From the NCBI GenBank assembly GCA_964019425.1, contig OZ025852.1:316501-380500 (forward strand): a DNA stretch of 64,000 nucleotides. The letters run 5' to 3'. Numbering within the stretch: position 1 is the first letter of the stretch; each line of letters starts with the position of its first letter. The translations under genes were made by a program, and so were the position numbers. Of the stretch, positions 1 through 8,390 are shown piece by piece. The notes beneath the pieces are model-generated. The model was not told the DNA's origin. It saw nothing but the letters and a program-made list of their open reading frames with translations, and searched no databases. The DNA comes from Flectonema sp. DT1601 (Eukaryota > Euglenozoa > Diplonemea > Diplonemida > Diplonemidae).

Positions 1-300
1 ACATTGTTTATTCTTTTTTTGTTTTTTTTTTAACTTTTTTTTTATTTTTTAAAGAAAAAACAATCAGTTTAGCGTCCTGACCAGGACGGAAAATAGAAAG
101 TAATCGACATAGTCGATCGATAAAAAAAACAATGATAACATTGTTTATTCTTTTTTTTTTTTTTTTTTTTGATATTCTTTTTATTAATTTTTAAAAAAAA
201 AACAGTTTAGCGTCTTGACCAGGACGGAAAATAGAAAGTAGTCGACATAGTCGATCGATAAAAAAACAATGATAACATTGTTTATTCTTTTTTTTTTTTT
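1..300. repeat. Tandem repeat array, left part (about 136-bp unit)
   Basis: Units start near 1, 137 and 273. Each has the box AACATTGTTTATTC, a long T run, an A-rich stretch, a box reading GTCTTGACCAGGACGG, and a short palindrome around TCGACATAGTCGA. The same unit resumes at about 2039 after the transposon at 492-1965, so a single array was split by that insertion. No coding potential seen. Confidence 0.85.
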
Positions 301-305
301 TTTTT

Positions 306-412
306 TGCATTTAACAAGTATTGTAAGAACGAAAAAGAATGTTGGCAGCACACGTAAACCTCCTTTAGCTTTATCAGTTTAAGTCGGTTCACGGTTTCGT
401 GCACAAACAAAA
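306..412 (+). repeat. Dispersed repeat, copy A
   Basis: About 105 bp beginning TTTTTTGCATTTAACAAG and running to a GCACAAACAAAAA end. It matches the reverse complement of 63427-63532 at roughly 90 percent by eye. Its first 50 bases also match a block downstream of GH3 copies 1, 2 and 3 (near 28801, 32732 and 36681). Family unknown; no ORF and no clear termini. Confidence 0.75.
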
Positions 413-600
413 AATCACAGTGTTATATCATTATTTTCTGTATAGTTGAAGTTAAAGCCAATTCTTTTTTAAATTCTTTTTATTTATTTTTGGGAAAACC
501 CCTAATTCCACAAAAATAGTTTGCGAAATCGCCAACTCATCACAAAAATTTTAACCGCTCGAAACAACCCAACATGACGGGAAAAATTTCAGAATTTTCT

Positions 601-672
601 GAGCTCCGGTGGTCTACTGGTTATGACCGCCGAATCATGACCCGGAGGTCTCGGGTTCGAACCCCGTGACAT
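601..672 (+). pseudogene. tRNA-like sequence with Pol III boxes inside transposon copy 1
   Basis: An A-box-like TGGTCTACTGG and a perfect B box GGTTCGAACCCC are spaced as in a tRNA, and T6 follows immediately (Pol III terminator-like). The D stem GGTC/GACC and the T arm can form. I cannot pair the acceptor stem or draw a clean anticodon stem, so I do not call a functional tRNA. CTCCGG and CCGGAG can pair in an alternative fold. Confidence 0.6.
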
Positions 673-904
673 CCTTTTTTCTCTTTTTCGTAATGACGGA
701 AAATGTGACCAAAACATAGTCAAAGGGCGGATTGATCACCTACTGGTCGAGTTGAGACATATTCCCGTTGCAATAAATCACCAAGACCCCTCCCGTGTGA
801 TCGATCACTTTAAAATGTTACTGTGCAGTTCACCAGTGAGACTAAGACCTCCAACCAAAATTCACCAGACTTCAAGTTCCAAATTAGGTAATTTTTGTCA
901 GGCA

Positions 905-948
905 TATTCGAACCATCGACAACAGAAATTCTCACGTTAGTAAAAGCC
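905..948 (+). pseudogene. Short sense LSU rRNA block in transposon copy 1
   Basis: The segment around ACAGAAATTCTCACG through AGTAAAAGCC resembles the eukaryotic LSU rRNA region containing GAGAACAGAAATCTCC. It is in the opposite orientation to the larger LSU block at 1012-1400, so the captured rRNA is rearranged. Recognised from memory of yeast 25S, not by alignment. Confidence 0.6.
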
Positions 949-1011
949 TTTAGAAATGTGGCTTAACGATCCTCATCATCGATTTAGGTTCGTGACTCAG
1001 AAGCCTTCGTC

Positions 1012-1366
1012 ATGTGGCCCTCCTCCCAGCCAAACTCCCAACATGACTGGTGTCTCCAAACGAGGGGTCGAGCCGAAGCCCGTTTGTCGCTGGAATCGGA
1101 AAAGCCACGAGTCCGAAAGGACCCTAACCTCCGAAGAGGCAGCTGCCGTTCCCCCATCATTGGATAAGTAAAGCGACGATAAGAGTAGTGGTATTTCATT
1201 GTTGGTAAACCTCCCACCTATAACTACACCCGACTAGAGTCAAACTCAACAGGGTCTTCTTTCCCCGCTGACAGTTTCAAGTCCGTTCCCTTGACTGCTG
1301 TTCGCCAGATAGTAGGTAGGGGCAGAGGAATCTCATTGGTCCATTCATGCGCGTCTTTAATTAGAA

Positions 1367-1398
<32 letters not shown>

Positions 1399-1400
1399 CA
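1012..1400 (-). pseudogene. LSU (25S/28S) rRNA fragment, domains IV-V, in transposon copy 1
   Basis: Read on the - strand this contains hallmark LSU blocks: GACTCTCTTAAGGTAGCC, AAATGCCTCGTC, GACGCGCATGAATGG, GGGGAAAGAAGACCCTG, and later GGGAGTTTGGCTGGGAGG. It covers the region around the R2/I-PpoI target and part of the peptidyl-transferase region. Compared with copy 2 it lacks about 20 bp near 1229. Small ORFs overlapping it are not genes. Confidence 0.92.
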
Positions 1401-1609
1401 GTTGCAAATTTGTTTTTTCAGGTTGGACTTTGTACGGGACAGGCGGGCTTTTATTAGGGGCTCCCCCCCCTTGGGGGGGTTGAATGTTTGAATTTGTAAA
1501 ATACAACTGTTTTGTATCGCGTAACATAGCGATGGTTTAACATCTGTTAAGGATACAGTGACTATGGTGATGCTTAACTTAGCCTTTTAAAGTAACTATT
1601 AGGTTTCGA

Positions 1610-1706
1610 GAGTAATCCATATACCTCTTACCTCTATTCTCTCATCATCAGTATGGTGTAGAAGTAAGTCAATCAATTATTTAGACTGAAGCACTCCAGT
1701 TTGCAG
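1610..1706 (-). repeat. Segment homologous to the PRP8 upstream region
   Basis: The reverse complement of 48863-48962, just upstream of PRP8, matches here over about 95 bp with roughly 92 percent identity by eye, including the shared blocks AGAGTAATCCATATACCT, TTACCTCTATTCTCTCATC and GACTGAAGCACTCCAGT. Transposon copy 2 lacks it. It sits in a roughly 300-bp stretch bounded by C7-8TTG7-8 palindromes (about 1461 and 1757). Confidence 0.8.
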
Positions 1707-1775
1707 GACTGGAGTGTAGTTACTTTTGTTTCTTTTATTAAAATATAAAAAAAATTTCCCCCCCTTGGGGGGGGT

Positions 1776-1825
1776 TGGGGGGGGGCTTGCGTCCCGCCAA
1801 GAATTTGGCGGACGCAAGCCCCCCC
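1776..1825. other. Strong GC-rich hairpin
   Basis: The arms GGCTTGCGTC-C-CGCCAA and TTGGCG-GACGCAAGCC, extended by G/C runs, form a stem of about 20 bp with a 4-nt loop and one bulge. It is absent from transposon copy 2, which has a different sequence here. It may be a nested insertion or part of the exchanged cargo. Confidence 0.8.
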
Positions 1826-2038
1826 TTGCACTCTTCCCAGCTTAAAAAACAAAAAACCCGCCGCAAGCCAAATTTTTGGGTCAAGTTCGAGTCCTGGTGG
1901 ACAACTTTTTTTTGTAGGGAGTTGGCGATTTCGCAAACTATTTTTGTTGAATTAGAGGTTTTCCCTTTATTTTTTAAAGAAAAAGAAAACGGAAAATAGA
2001 AATTAGTCGACAAAGTCGAACGATAGAAAAAATAATGA

Positions 2039-2460
2039 TAACATTGTTTATTCTTTTTTTATTTTATTTTATTTTTTATATTCTTTTTTATTAATTTTGA
2101 AAAAAACAATCAGTTTAGCGTCTTGACCAGGACGGAAAATAGAAAGTAATCGACATAGTCGATTGATAAAAAAACAATGATAACATTGTTTATTCTTTTT
2201 TTTTTTTTTTTTTTTGATATTCTTTTTATTAATTTAAAAAAAAAAAAACAGTTTAGCGTCTTGACCAGGACGGAAAATAGAAAGTAATCGACATAGTCGA
2301 TCGATAAAAAAAACAATGATAACATTGTTTATTCTTTTTTTTTTTTTTTTTTAAATTCTTTTTATTTATTTTTTAAAGAAAAAAAAACGGAAAATAGAAA
2401 TTAGTCGACAGAGTCGATCGATAAAAAAAAACAATGATAACATTGTTTGATCTTTTATAA
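2039..2460. repeat. Tandem repeat array, right part
   Basis: This continues the 1-300 array after the transposon insertion. Units start near 2039, 2181, 2320 and 2438 and carry the same boxes and TCGACATAGTCGA-type palindromes; the last units are shortened. Degenerate derivatives of the GACCAGGACGG box recur near 2830 and 3090, suggesting older decayed units beyond the array. Confidence 0.85.
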
Positions 2461-2703
2461 TTTTTTTTATTTTTTTTATTTGTTTTTAAAAAAAAAAAAA
2501 AAAAAACAAGCGGAATTGATCATAATGGGTGGCAGGGGTTGTTATAACTTCGTTTGAAAATTCTTCTTTTTTGATTTCTTTTTTTTTTTTTTCTTTTTAT
2601 AGGAGTTAAGATCACTTTCAGGAGACAACACATAAACAAGAGCAGCAAGCAGAGTTGACACTATCAATTCAAATTTGAAATACCGGGAATTAATTTACAA
2701 GGA

Positions 2704-2798
2704 GGTATCTCAAGTGACTTGGTATCTCTAGCGTGTCGGTATCTCTGGAGTGCTGGTATCTCGTATGTGCGTTGGTATCTCATGAGTGATGGTATCTC
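2704..2798 (+). repeat. Six phased GGTATCTC boxes
   Basis: GGTATCTC occurs at 2704, 2721, 2738, 2755, 2774 and 2791, a spacing of 17 bp except once 19. The 9 bases between boxes are not conserved. No gene is adjacent. It could be a cluster of protein-binding sites or a minisatellite remnant. Confidence 0.8.
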
Positions 2799-3125
2799 TT
2801 GTGCATTAGAGAAACGAAAAAGAATGTCATGACCATGACGGAAGAATTGAGGAATTGAGTTAACATGTTCAATTTAACTTATTTAAACTTTTTTTTTTTT
2901 TTTTAACAGACCGTAACAATTTGAAAATAAAATGTAGATGGGAAACAGTGAAAAGTAAAATGGATGATAAAATTAATTGAGAAATATGACATAACAGACC
3001 AGATAGAGAGAATTAAAAGGAAAATGAAAAGGAAAAGAGAAACTAGGTTAACACTTATTTAAAATTAAGACCGGTTAGTCAGTTTAAGGTCTTGACTAGG
3101 ACCAACAAAAAAGAAAGAAAAAAAA

Positions 3126-3534
3126 TTAACGATCAAGCTGAGCTGATCTTGTTTTTATTACAAATAGGGGAGCGGGAGGGATGGAAGGAATAGAGGAAAA
3201 AAAAAGAAAAGGTTAATCAATTGGATCTGATCGTCGAGAAGAAGAAATTATTTTAAAGGTTGATCGGTATAGCCGATCGTTGAGAAAAATAAACAGATAT
3301 AAATACAATCAGTTTAAATTAAAAAAGAAAAAAAGATTAACGATCAAGCTGAGCTGATCTTGTTTTTATTTAAAATTAGGGGAGCGGGAGGGATGGAAGG
3401 AATAAAGGAAAAAAAAAAAAAAAAGGTCGATCAATTGGATCTGATCGTCGAGAAGAAGAAAACAATTATTTTAAAAAAAATGATCGGTATAGCCGATCGT
3501 TGAGAAAAGAACAGATATAAATACAATCGGTTTT
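3126..3534. repeat. Two-unit tandem repeat (about 209 bp)
   Basis: Units begin at about 3126 and 3335. Both contain GATCAAGCTGAGCTGATC, GGGGAGCGGGAGGGATGG, a GATCTGATCGTCGAG box and the palindrome CGGTATAGCCG, and end in ACAGATATAAATACAATC. They are close to identical apart from A-run lengths. Confidence 0.85.
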
Positions 3535-3683
3535 GGTGATCGACGAGTGGAGCGATCACTTGACAAGAAGGAAAAAGAAAGGACCGATTAATTGGGGCTT
3601 TGGTTGTATTCCCAAGGCATGTTTTTTTTTTTTTTTTTTATTATTCATTTACATTATTTTTTTTTTTTTTTTTTTTAAATTAA

Positions 3684-5408
3684 CCCATTACGGACGGGGG
3701 TAAAACCCGGCTTTTTGACTTTTTTTGAAAAAAGAGCTAACAGGGAAAAGGGGTAGGGGGGCTCGGAAAGGTGATGTGACAAAGTGAACCGCCATTGCCT
3801 GCCCGTTAAAAATACACACACATTCACCACCTAAAGGGTGAACAGAACAAATGAAAACACCACCAAAGACAAAAATAAGCTCAGTTCTTATGACTCCTTG
3901 CGCCTCTTCAATTTTGATGTTGTTGTGAGTGCAGGGGTCTTCCCCTTAGTACATTCTTCCCGGATAGCACCTCCCGACACAGAGGTAGTGGTATGGGACG
4001 CAAATGTTCTCCCCTTTGTAAGATTTAAGTGGTATTTGCCAAAACAGGGTGCAGGACACATAAAAACCTTACACCCCTAGCATCCATAAGTAGTCCTCAC
4101 TCGAGTATTGATACTTACATTGTTTAGCAGCGCCAAATATTGATGGATAGTGCTCAGTGGTGCTGAACATGTGTGAAAAGTGCGAACCCGGGTCAATAGT
4201 AGATGTAGTATTGGTTGTCTTGTCTCTCGACGTCCCGTCACTGACGAGTTGCATAGCGAGCTCCTCTACATACCGTGTGTAGGTACCAGTATCCTTACCG
4301 CATTTCTTTTGAAGGGTAAACGTGTTGAACATCGAAACTTTCAGCAAGTAGTCGAAAACCTTTAGATGCCATCGTTTAGTTTGAAGGTTTCTGTTCGCCC
4401 TTGCCTTCACGCTATCCATCAGGTTAGCACCTCCCATCGTCTTGGTGTACCTGTCTACTTGCACGGTAGTTTGATCGGCACTTTTTCTTTTTTATTTCTC
4501 TTCCTAATCCAGCGATATACATCGACACGGTGCTCACGTAAGGGAAGAGTACTGAAAAGATGCACATCCTTTGAGTCTCTCCACTTTATATGGTGGATGC
4601 CGTGCTTGACTGAAGGTAAGAAGCAGAAAGATTCTTCGGTCTTTCTTTCACTTCCGATTTGCTTAGTAGGGGTAGCCTTCGGTTTTGTAACATCAACAGA
4701 ACTCCCTTTCTGTTCCGTCAGGCTGTTCCAACACAGTGGAACCCTTTCGCCAACATCAAAACAAGAAATGCGTATGACGAATTGAAATTGTCAAACGTCA
4801 CCCAATGCCCTTTATTATTATGGGGTTTAACAAGACTATGGACATAAGAAGCAGGAATGTGTTTGTTAGCAGTGTGGAAATTACGGAGAAAGCATTTCAG
4901 TTCACCAACTTCTAGTGACTTCATGGACGTCTCTTTGTCAATCGGGTAGGTAAGAGTGTGTCGAAATATCATTTTAAGCACATGATCAGTGAAAATGAGT
5001 TGGATGCCTTCAATTCGCTCATTTCATTAAAGTCGCTCACACTCTGGGTAGGTCCTTTCTGTTTTTCCCTGGGGATTCTCTTGGTTTTGCCCCCCCACTT
5101 TGATACCTTTGCTGTGTTGCTGTCAGATGACGACTCCGATACAGAATCCATCATCATCAGACTTTCATAGGACGCCAAACTTGTATCAATTTCAACAGGC
5201 AGACGAAACTTCTTGTTAGGTGGTAAAATTTCGATTATTAGTTTTGAATTTCATGAATAAAAACACAGCGAACCACGCCATCCCACCCAAGATTCGTCGC
5301 GAAACGGCCTCGATTACACCCCCCCTGGGTAGCGTTAGCCGGGTTTTCCCCTTAGCGAAAATAAAATTTCAAAATAACCACTGTAGTGGACCCCCCGTCC
5401 TTAATGGG
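3684..5408 (-). mobile_element. Decayed piggyBac DNA transposon
   Basis: Both ends abut TTAA (3680-3683 and 5409-5412), the piggyBac target duplication. The terminal inverted repeats begin CCCATTA(C/A)GGACGGGGG, with a further shared AAAACCCGGCT block inside. The - strand encodes recognisable pieces of a DDE_Tnp_1_7 transposase. At 1725 bp it is shorter than a typical autonomous piggyBac element of about 2.5 kb. Confidence 0.88.
4069..5178 (-). pseudogene. piggyBac transposase remnant
   Basis: Three - strand blocks in different frames carry the family landmarks in order. 5178-4969 is an acidic, serine-rich N-terminal-like segment. 4981-4718 contains SLVKPHNNKGHWVTFDNF followed by SYAF and GFHCVGT, matching the catalytic D-N-F region. 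4464-4069 contains YTKTMGGANLMD, matching the YNKxMGGVDxxD motif near the C terminus. The aspartate usual in GGVD is Asn here. At least two frame changes separate the blocks, so no intact transposase is made. It presumably moved long ago with its own or a related transposase. Confidence 0.8.
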
Positions 5409-5749
5409 TTAATAATCACATTTTGTTCAAAAATATTTCATATTAGAGTAAAAGAAAAAGAAAAAAAAGAAATAAGAGAAAAAAAAAAAAAAAACCATTG
5501 CTGGCCCCCTCACCACTCATAGAGGATGAGGAGGCCGGTAAGGCGTCACTCAAATCTATGCCAAGCCTTGGGAACTTGGATTGGGGTTTAGACCATTTAC
5601 AATTAACAATTAACAATTAATCTGATTAACGTTATGATCTGACGGACATAAACATATCGACAAAATATTACAAACAAAACGAACAATAAATAATAAATAA
5701 GCTAATAAACTAAATAAACAAAGTGATGTGAAAGTAAGGAAAAAGAGAA

Positions 5750-6982
5750 TTACAAGGGGGTGGAGTCACCGTGAACGTCATCAGCAGAACATCTCCTTCG
5801 ATTGTAACGATATCTTGATGGAGGGGTCCGTTTTTTCAGAGTTGAACGCTCAGACTTTCTCGGCGGAGTTTCAATTTCCTCATGTTCTTCTGTGTCTGGC
5901 GGACTCAAACCTTCTGCCCATGAAGCTAATTGGAACTTCAGGGCCGCTATTTGAGACCGTGCCAAGGCGAGTTGAGCATTTAAATCGCTCGCCAGTCCCG
6001 TTAACATCATGGATTGCTCAAGCTGCTCTGCGTGAGTTGTACACCGTTGGTGATTCAGCTCCGAGAGGCGAAGTTGGGCATCCAAAAGTTGTTCTGAGAG
6101 CTCTGCCGCTTTCTCGTTTGTTTCGAGAGAGTCATCTACTGCTCGACAGTAATTCTCGAGTAAGTCAATCCTACCCTCGGACCATTGTCTCGCAATAGGT
6201 GTATTCTCTTTAACGGAGATAACGTGACTCTCTTGTCGTAAAATCTTGGTCGGCGTGCGGTCGAGAGCTTCACTCTGCGGCATTGTCGGAGGAATTGAGG
6301 CTAGAGGACAAAGAGGGGTGATATAATTAAGGGTAGGGATAAGGGGTTTAATAAGAGGAGTAAAAAGACTACTCGTAGTTGTAAAGAGCGAGAGGTAGTT
6401 CTTTGCTATCTTCATCATAGCAACAGATTCATACAAAATAGGGGATCGGGGGGAAACTTGTTGACTAAAGTGGGTCATGTGGGGACGCGCGGCACGCAAA
6501 CTCTCGACCTCCTGTTGAGTATAGAAAAGTCTTATTTTACTTTCTCTTTCCTCATTACATTTGGTCTCCAATTCGTTCGACAGAAGAACAAACCTTTGAT
6601 GGTAATTGAAAAGCGCCATTTCCGATAGGTCTGCTTTCTGAGTCAGATTTGCGAGCTCACGTTTCCTGTAATCTTCCACTAAGTCATATTGACGAACTAG
6701 TGCAGAAAGAGAAGTCTTCGATTCATCGCGTTCTACTGTTAACCGTTGAATTACTCCTTCCAGAAGTTCATATTCTTTTCTATCTTTTTCAATAATTAAA
6801 ACAGGGGGCGCAGGAGGAAGTGAGGATGGATCCTGGTTGGTAGCTTTGATCTCAACAGGTAATCCATTTAGTCGTGTTAGCGCTTTGGATAGTAATAACC
6901 ATTGGCGGCGACTATGCACGGGGTGGCCAGTGGGTTTAATGAGGTTGTTGTGTAATCCCCTTCCATGGCTCTGTTTCGGCAT
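5750..6982 (-). CDS. Coiled-coil protein of unknown function, 410 aa as read
   Basis: An uninterrupted - strand frame runs from an ATG at 6982 to a stop at 5750. Residues about 70-160 (rich in E, K, R and L with heptad spacing, e.g. ERDESKTSLSALVRQYDLVE) and about 245-330 look like coiled coil; the C terminus is basic (RTPPSRYRYNRRR). Residues about 161-227 are unlike the rest: no heptads, rich in L, P and T. This stretch equals 201 nt that could be an in-frame intron, with donor GTTTGC at 6501 and acceptor TTTGTCCTCTAG ending at 6301, matching in phase; splicing would give 343 aa. It is the only probable host gene here on the - strand and sits among transposons. No family recognised; cytoskeletal or centrosomal roles are only guesses. 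Confidence 0.6.
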   Translation of the reverse strand: MPKQSHGRGLHNNLIKPTGHPVHSRRQWLLLSKALTRLNGLPVEIKATNQDPSSLPPAPPVLIIEKDRKEYELLEGVIQRLTVERDESKTSLSALVRQYDLVEDYRKRELANLTQKADLSEMALFNYHQRFVLLSNELETKCNEERESKIRLFYTQQEVESLRAARPHMTHFSQQVSPRSPILYESVAMMKIAKNYLSLFTTTSSLFTPLIKPLIPTLNYITPLCPLASIPPTMPQSEALDRTPTKILRQESHVISVKENTPIARQWSEGRIDLLENYCRAVDDSLETNEKAAELSEQLLDAQLRLSELNHQRCTTHAEQLEQSMMLTGLASDLNAQLALARSQIAALKFQLASWAEGLSPPDTEEHEEIETPPRKSERSTLKKRTPPSRYRYNRRRCSADDVHGDSTPL

Positions 6983-7220
6983 GCTGGAAAGCGAAGCTCT
7001 GAAGTTTACTTCAGGTTAGTCTTGTAAGCCTATCCTTCCGGTTCAGTTCTCGGCTTGGTTGATTCCCTCGATCGTCCCATCCAGGAGTTTGTGTGCATGG
7101 TGAGGCCCTCTGGAAACCCAGCCCAGCACAAGACACCAGGCTCACGGCGAGATTGGACCCGAAAGTAACCTTGCGTTCTGTTCTGTTGGCAAGCTCTCTG
7201 GCTGAGTGCGTTCGAAGTGA

Positions 7221-8022
7221 GTGGAATTGCTAGTTTGTTGGGTTATGTTCGTAGCAGCTTCACGGTGACGGCGGCCTTATTGAGAATTATCCCTGGTTGT
7301 TACATGTTGAAAGTTGCAGGTTAACTGTGGCTGATTCACGTAATGGTTGGGTTCTCAAGACTGGTTGTTTGCTAATGTGAATGCTGACGTTCGAACTGCC
7401 CCGACTTTCGAGTAGTTTCCTTTTCCGGCGTGTAACAATCCCGACTGACGAAAAAGGTTGGAGGAATTGCTAGTTTGTTGGGTTATATTCGTAGCAGCTT
7501 CACGGTGACGGCGGCCTTACTGAGAATTATCCCTGGTTGTTACGTGTTGAAAGTCACAGGTTATAGCGTCAAAATAACACTCGCGTGGGTGGTTGCTCTC
7601 TTCGGAAAGCATAACTTCAGACCCGTCAATTCGCGGCGCTTATATCTGCACACATTAATTAGTTGAACGAGTTCAAGTCACTTCCCTGCATAGCAGATCC
7701 GTGTCCTCTGTACTAACGCTATACTAAGTGTGACTGTGACTGATACACGTAATGGTTGGGTTCTTTGAGGCGATCGGCAGGGGTGGAGGTTTCACGAATT
7801 TTCACGATCCTTCACGAGTTGTCACTACCTATCACGAAAATTCACGAAAATTCACTGCCAAAAACATGGTGAAAAATCGTGAACTTTCGTGTAGCAAAGT
7901 GAAAAATCGTGAACACCTCCACCCTGCCGATCGCCTCATTCTTTAAGTACTCAGGACTGGTTGCTTGCTGATGTGAATGCTGACGTTCGAACTGCCCCGA
8001 CTTTCGAGTAATTTCCTTTCCG
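7221..8022. repeat. Tandem duplication with two insertions in the second unit
   Basis: Block A (about 7225-7322: GCTAGTTTGTTGGGTTAT through ATCCCTGGTTGTTAC) and block B (about 7326-7428: CGTAATGGTTGGGTTCT through CCCCGACTTTCGAGTA) are adjacent in unit 1. In unit 2 they recur at about 7461-7563 and 7735-8022, separated by a unique stretch of about 170 bp (7564-7734), and block B is split by the MITE at 7766-7938. No ORF or RNA gene recognised. Confidence 0.8.
7766..7938. mobile_element. MITE, 173 bp, with TCACGA subterminal repeats
   Basis: Terminal inverted repeats of about 30 bp start TGAGGCGATCGGCAGGG at both ends. The probable target duplication is TTCTT (7761-7765 and 7939-7943). The empty site is visible in the other unit of the surrounding duplication (near 7357), confirming an insertion. 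Inside, TTCACGA/TCGTGAA is repeated about eight times in both orientations, as expected of transposase-binding arrays. Superfamily not determined. Confidence 0.85.
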
Positions 8023-8051
8023 ACTTAGGATGACGCAGCGTGGTGGGTGCC

Positions 8052-8390
8052 TTGGGATTTAATAAATAAAGCGGAAATAAAGGGGCTTTCCCACCCCCCT
8101 TTATTCCGCTTATTTCCCCTTTATTTCCCCTTTATTTTGGAAAAAAAGGAAAAAAAGCCCTTTATTTACCCTTTATTTTGGAATTGCGGATATTAAAGGG
8201 CATTAAAAGCCCTTTAATTTCCCCTTTATTTTGCCCCCTTTAAAGGGGTACAAGTATGAAAAATGTCCAAAAATGAGTTATTTTTTGTTTGAAATTTTTT
8301 TTTCAAAAAAGCTAAAAAAAAGCTAAAAAAAGCTAAATAGCTTTAGCTTAGCTCTAAAAAGCTTAGCTTTAGCTTTAGCTTTTTGCACAA
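8052..8390. repeat. Low-complexity CCCTTTATTT and AGCTTTAGCTTT blocks
   Basis: 8060-8245 repeats CCCCTTTATTT and its complement AAATAAAGGGG. 8305-8386 repeats AGCTAAAA and then its complement TTTTAGCT, so each block can fold on itself. No ORF. 8391-9100 is otherwise unremarkable intergenic DNA. Confidence 0.75.

Larger units (their letters stand above)
492..1965 (+). mobile_element. Non-autonomous Mutator-like TIR transposon carrying LSU rRNA (copy 1)
   Basis: Terminal inverted repeats of about 47 bp start GGGAAAACCYCTAATTC and differ at about three positions between ends. The flanks are a 9-bp direct repeat, TTTATTTTT (483-491 and 1966-1974). A 9-bp target duplication with GGG-starting TIRs fits Mutator-like elements, although the target is low complexity. 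There is no transposase. Inside are a tRNA-like sequence (601-672), a short sense LSU block, a long antisense LSU rRNA block, a segment matching the PRP8 upstream region (1610-1706) and a strong GC hairpin (1776-1825). A second copy lies inverted at 13530-14759. Assignment to the Mutator superfamily is inferred from TSD length and TIR form only. Confidence 0.85.

Noticed and set aside
1-300. Telomere or subtelomere at the window start
   Set aside because: No telomeric short repeat is visible; the array unit is about 136 bp and also occurs after the transposon.
601-672. A functional tRNA gene
   Set aside because: A and B boxes are good, but I could not form an acceptor stem or a convincing anticodon stem.
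752-1217. Short ORFs on both strands inside the transposon
   Set aside because: They overlap LSU rRNA-derived sequence and have no protein-like pattern.
1673-2013. Minus-strand ORFs of 87-91 codons
   Set aside because: They run through the TIR, G/C runs and hairpin of the transposon; similar frames appear in copy 2 for the same reason.
2704-2798. GGTATCTC cluster as a CRISPR array
   Set aside because: The repeat is 8 bp with 9-bp spacers and the sequence is eukaryotic.
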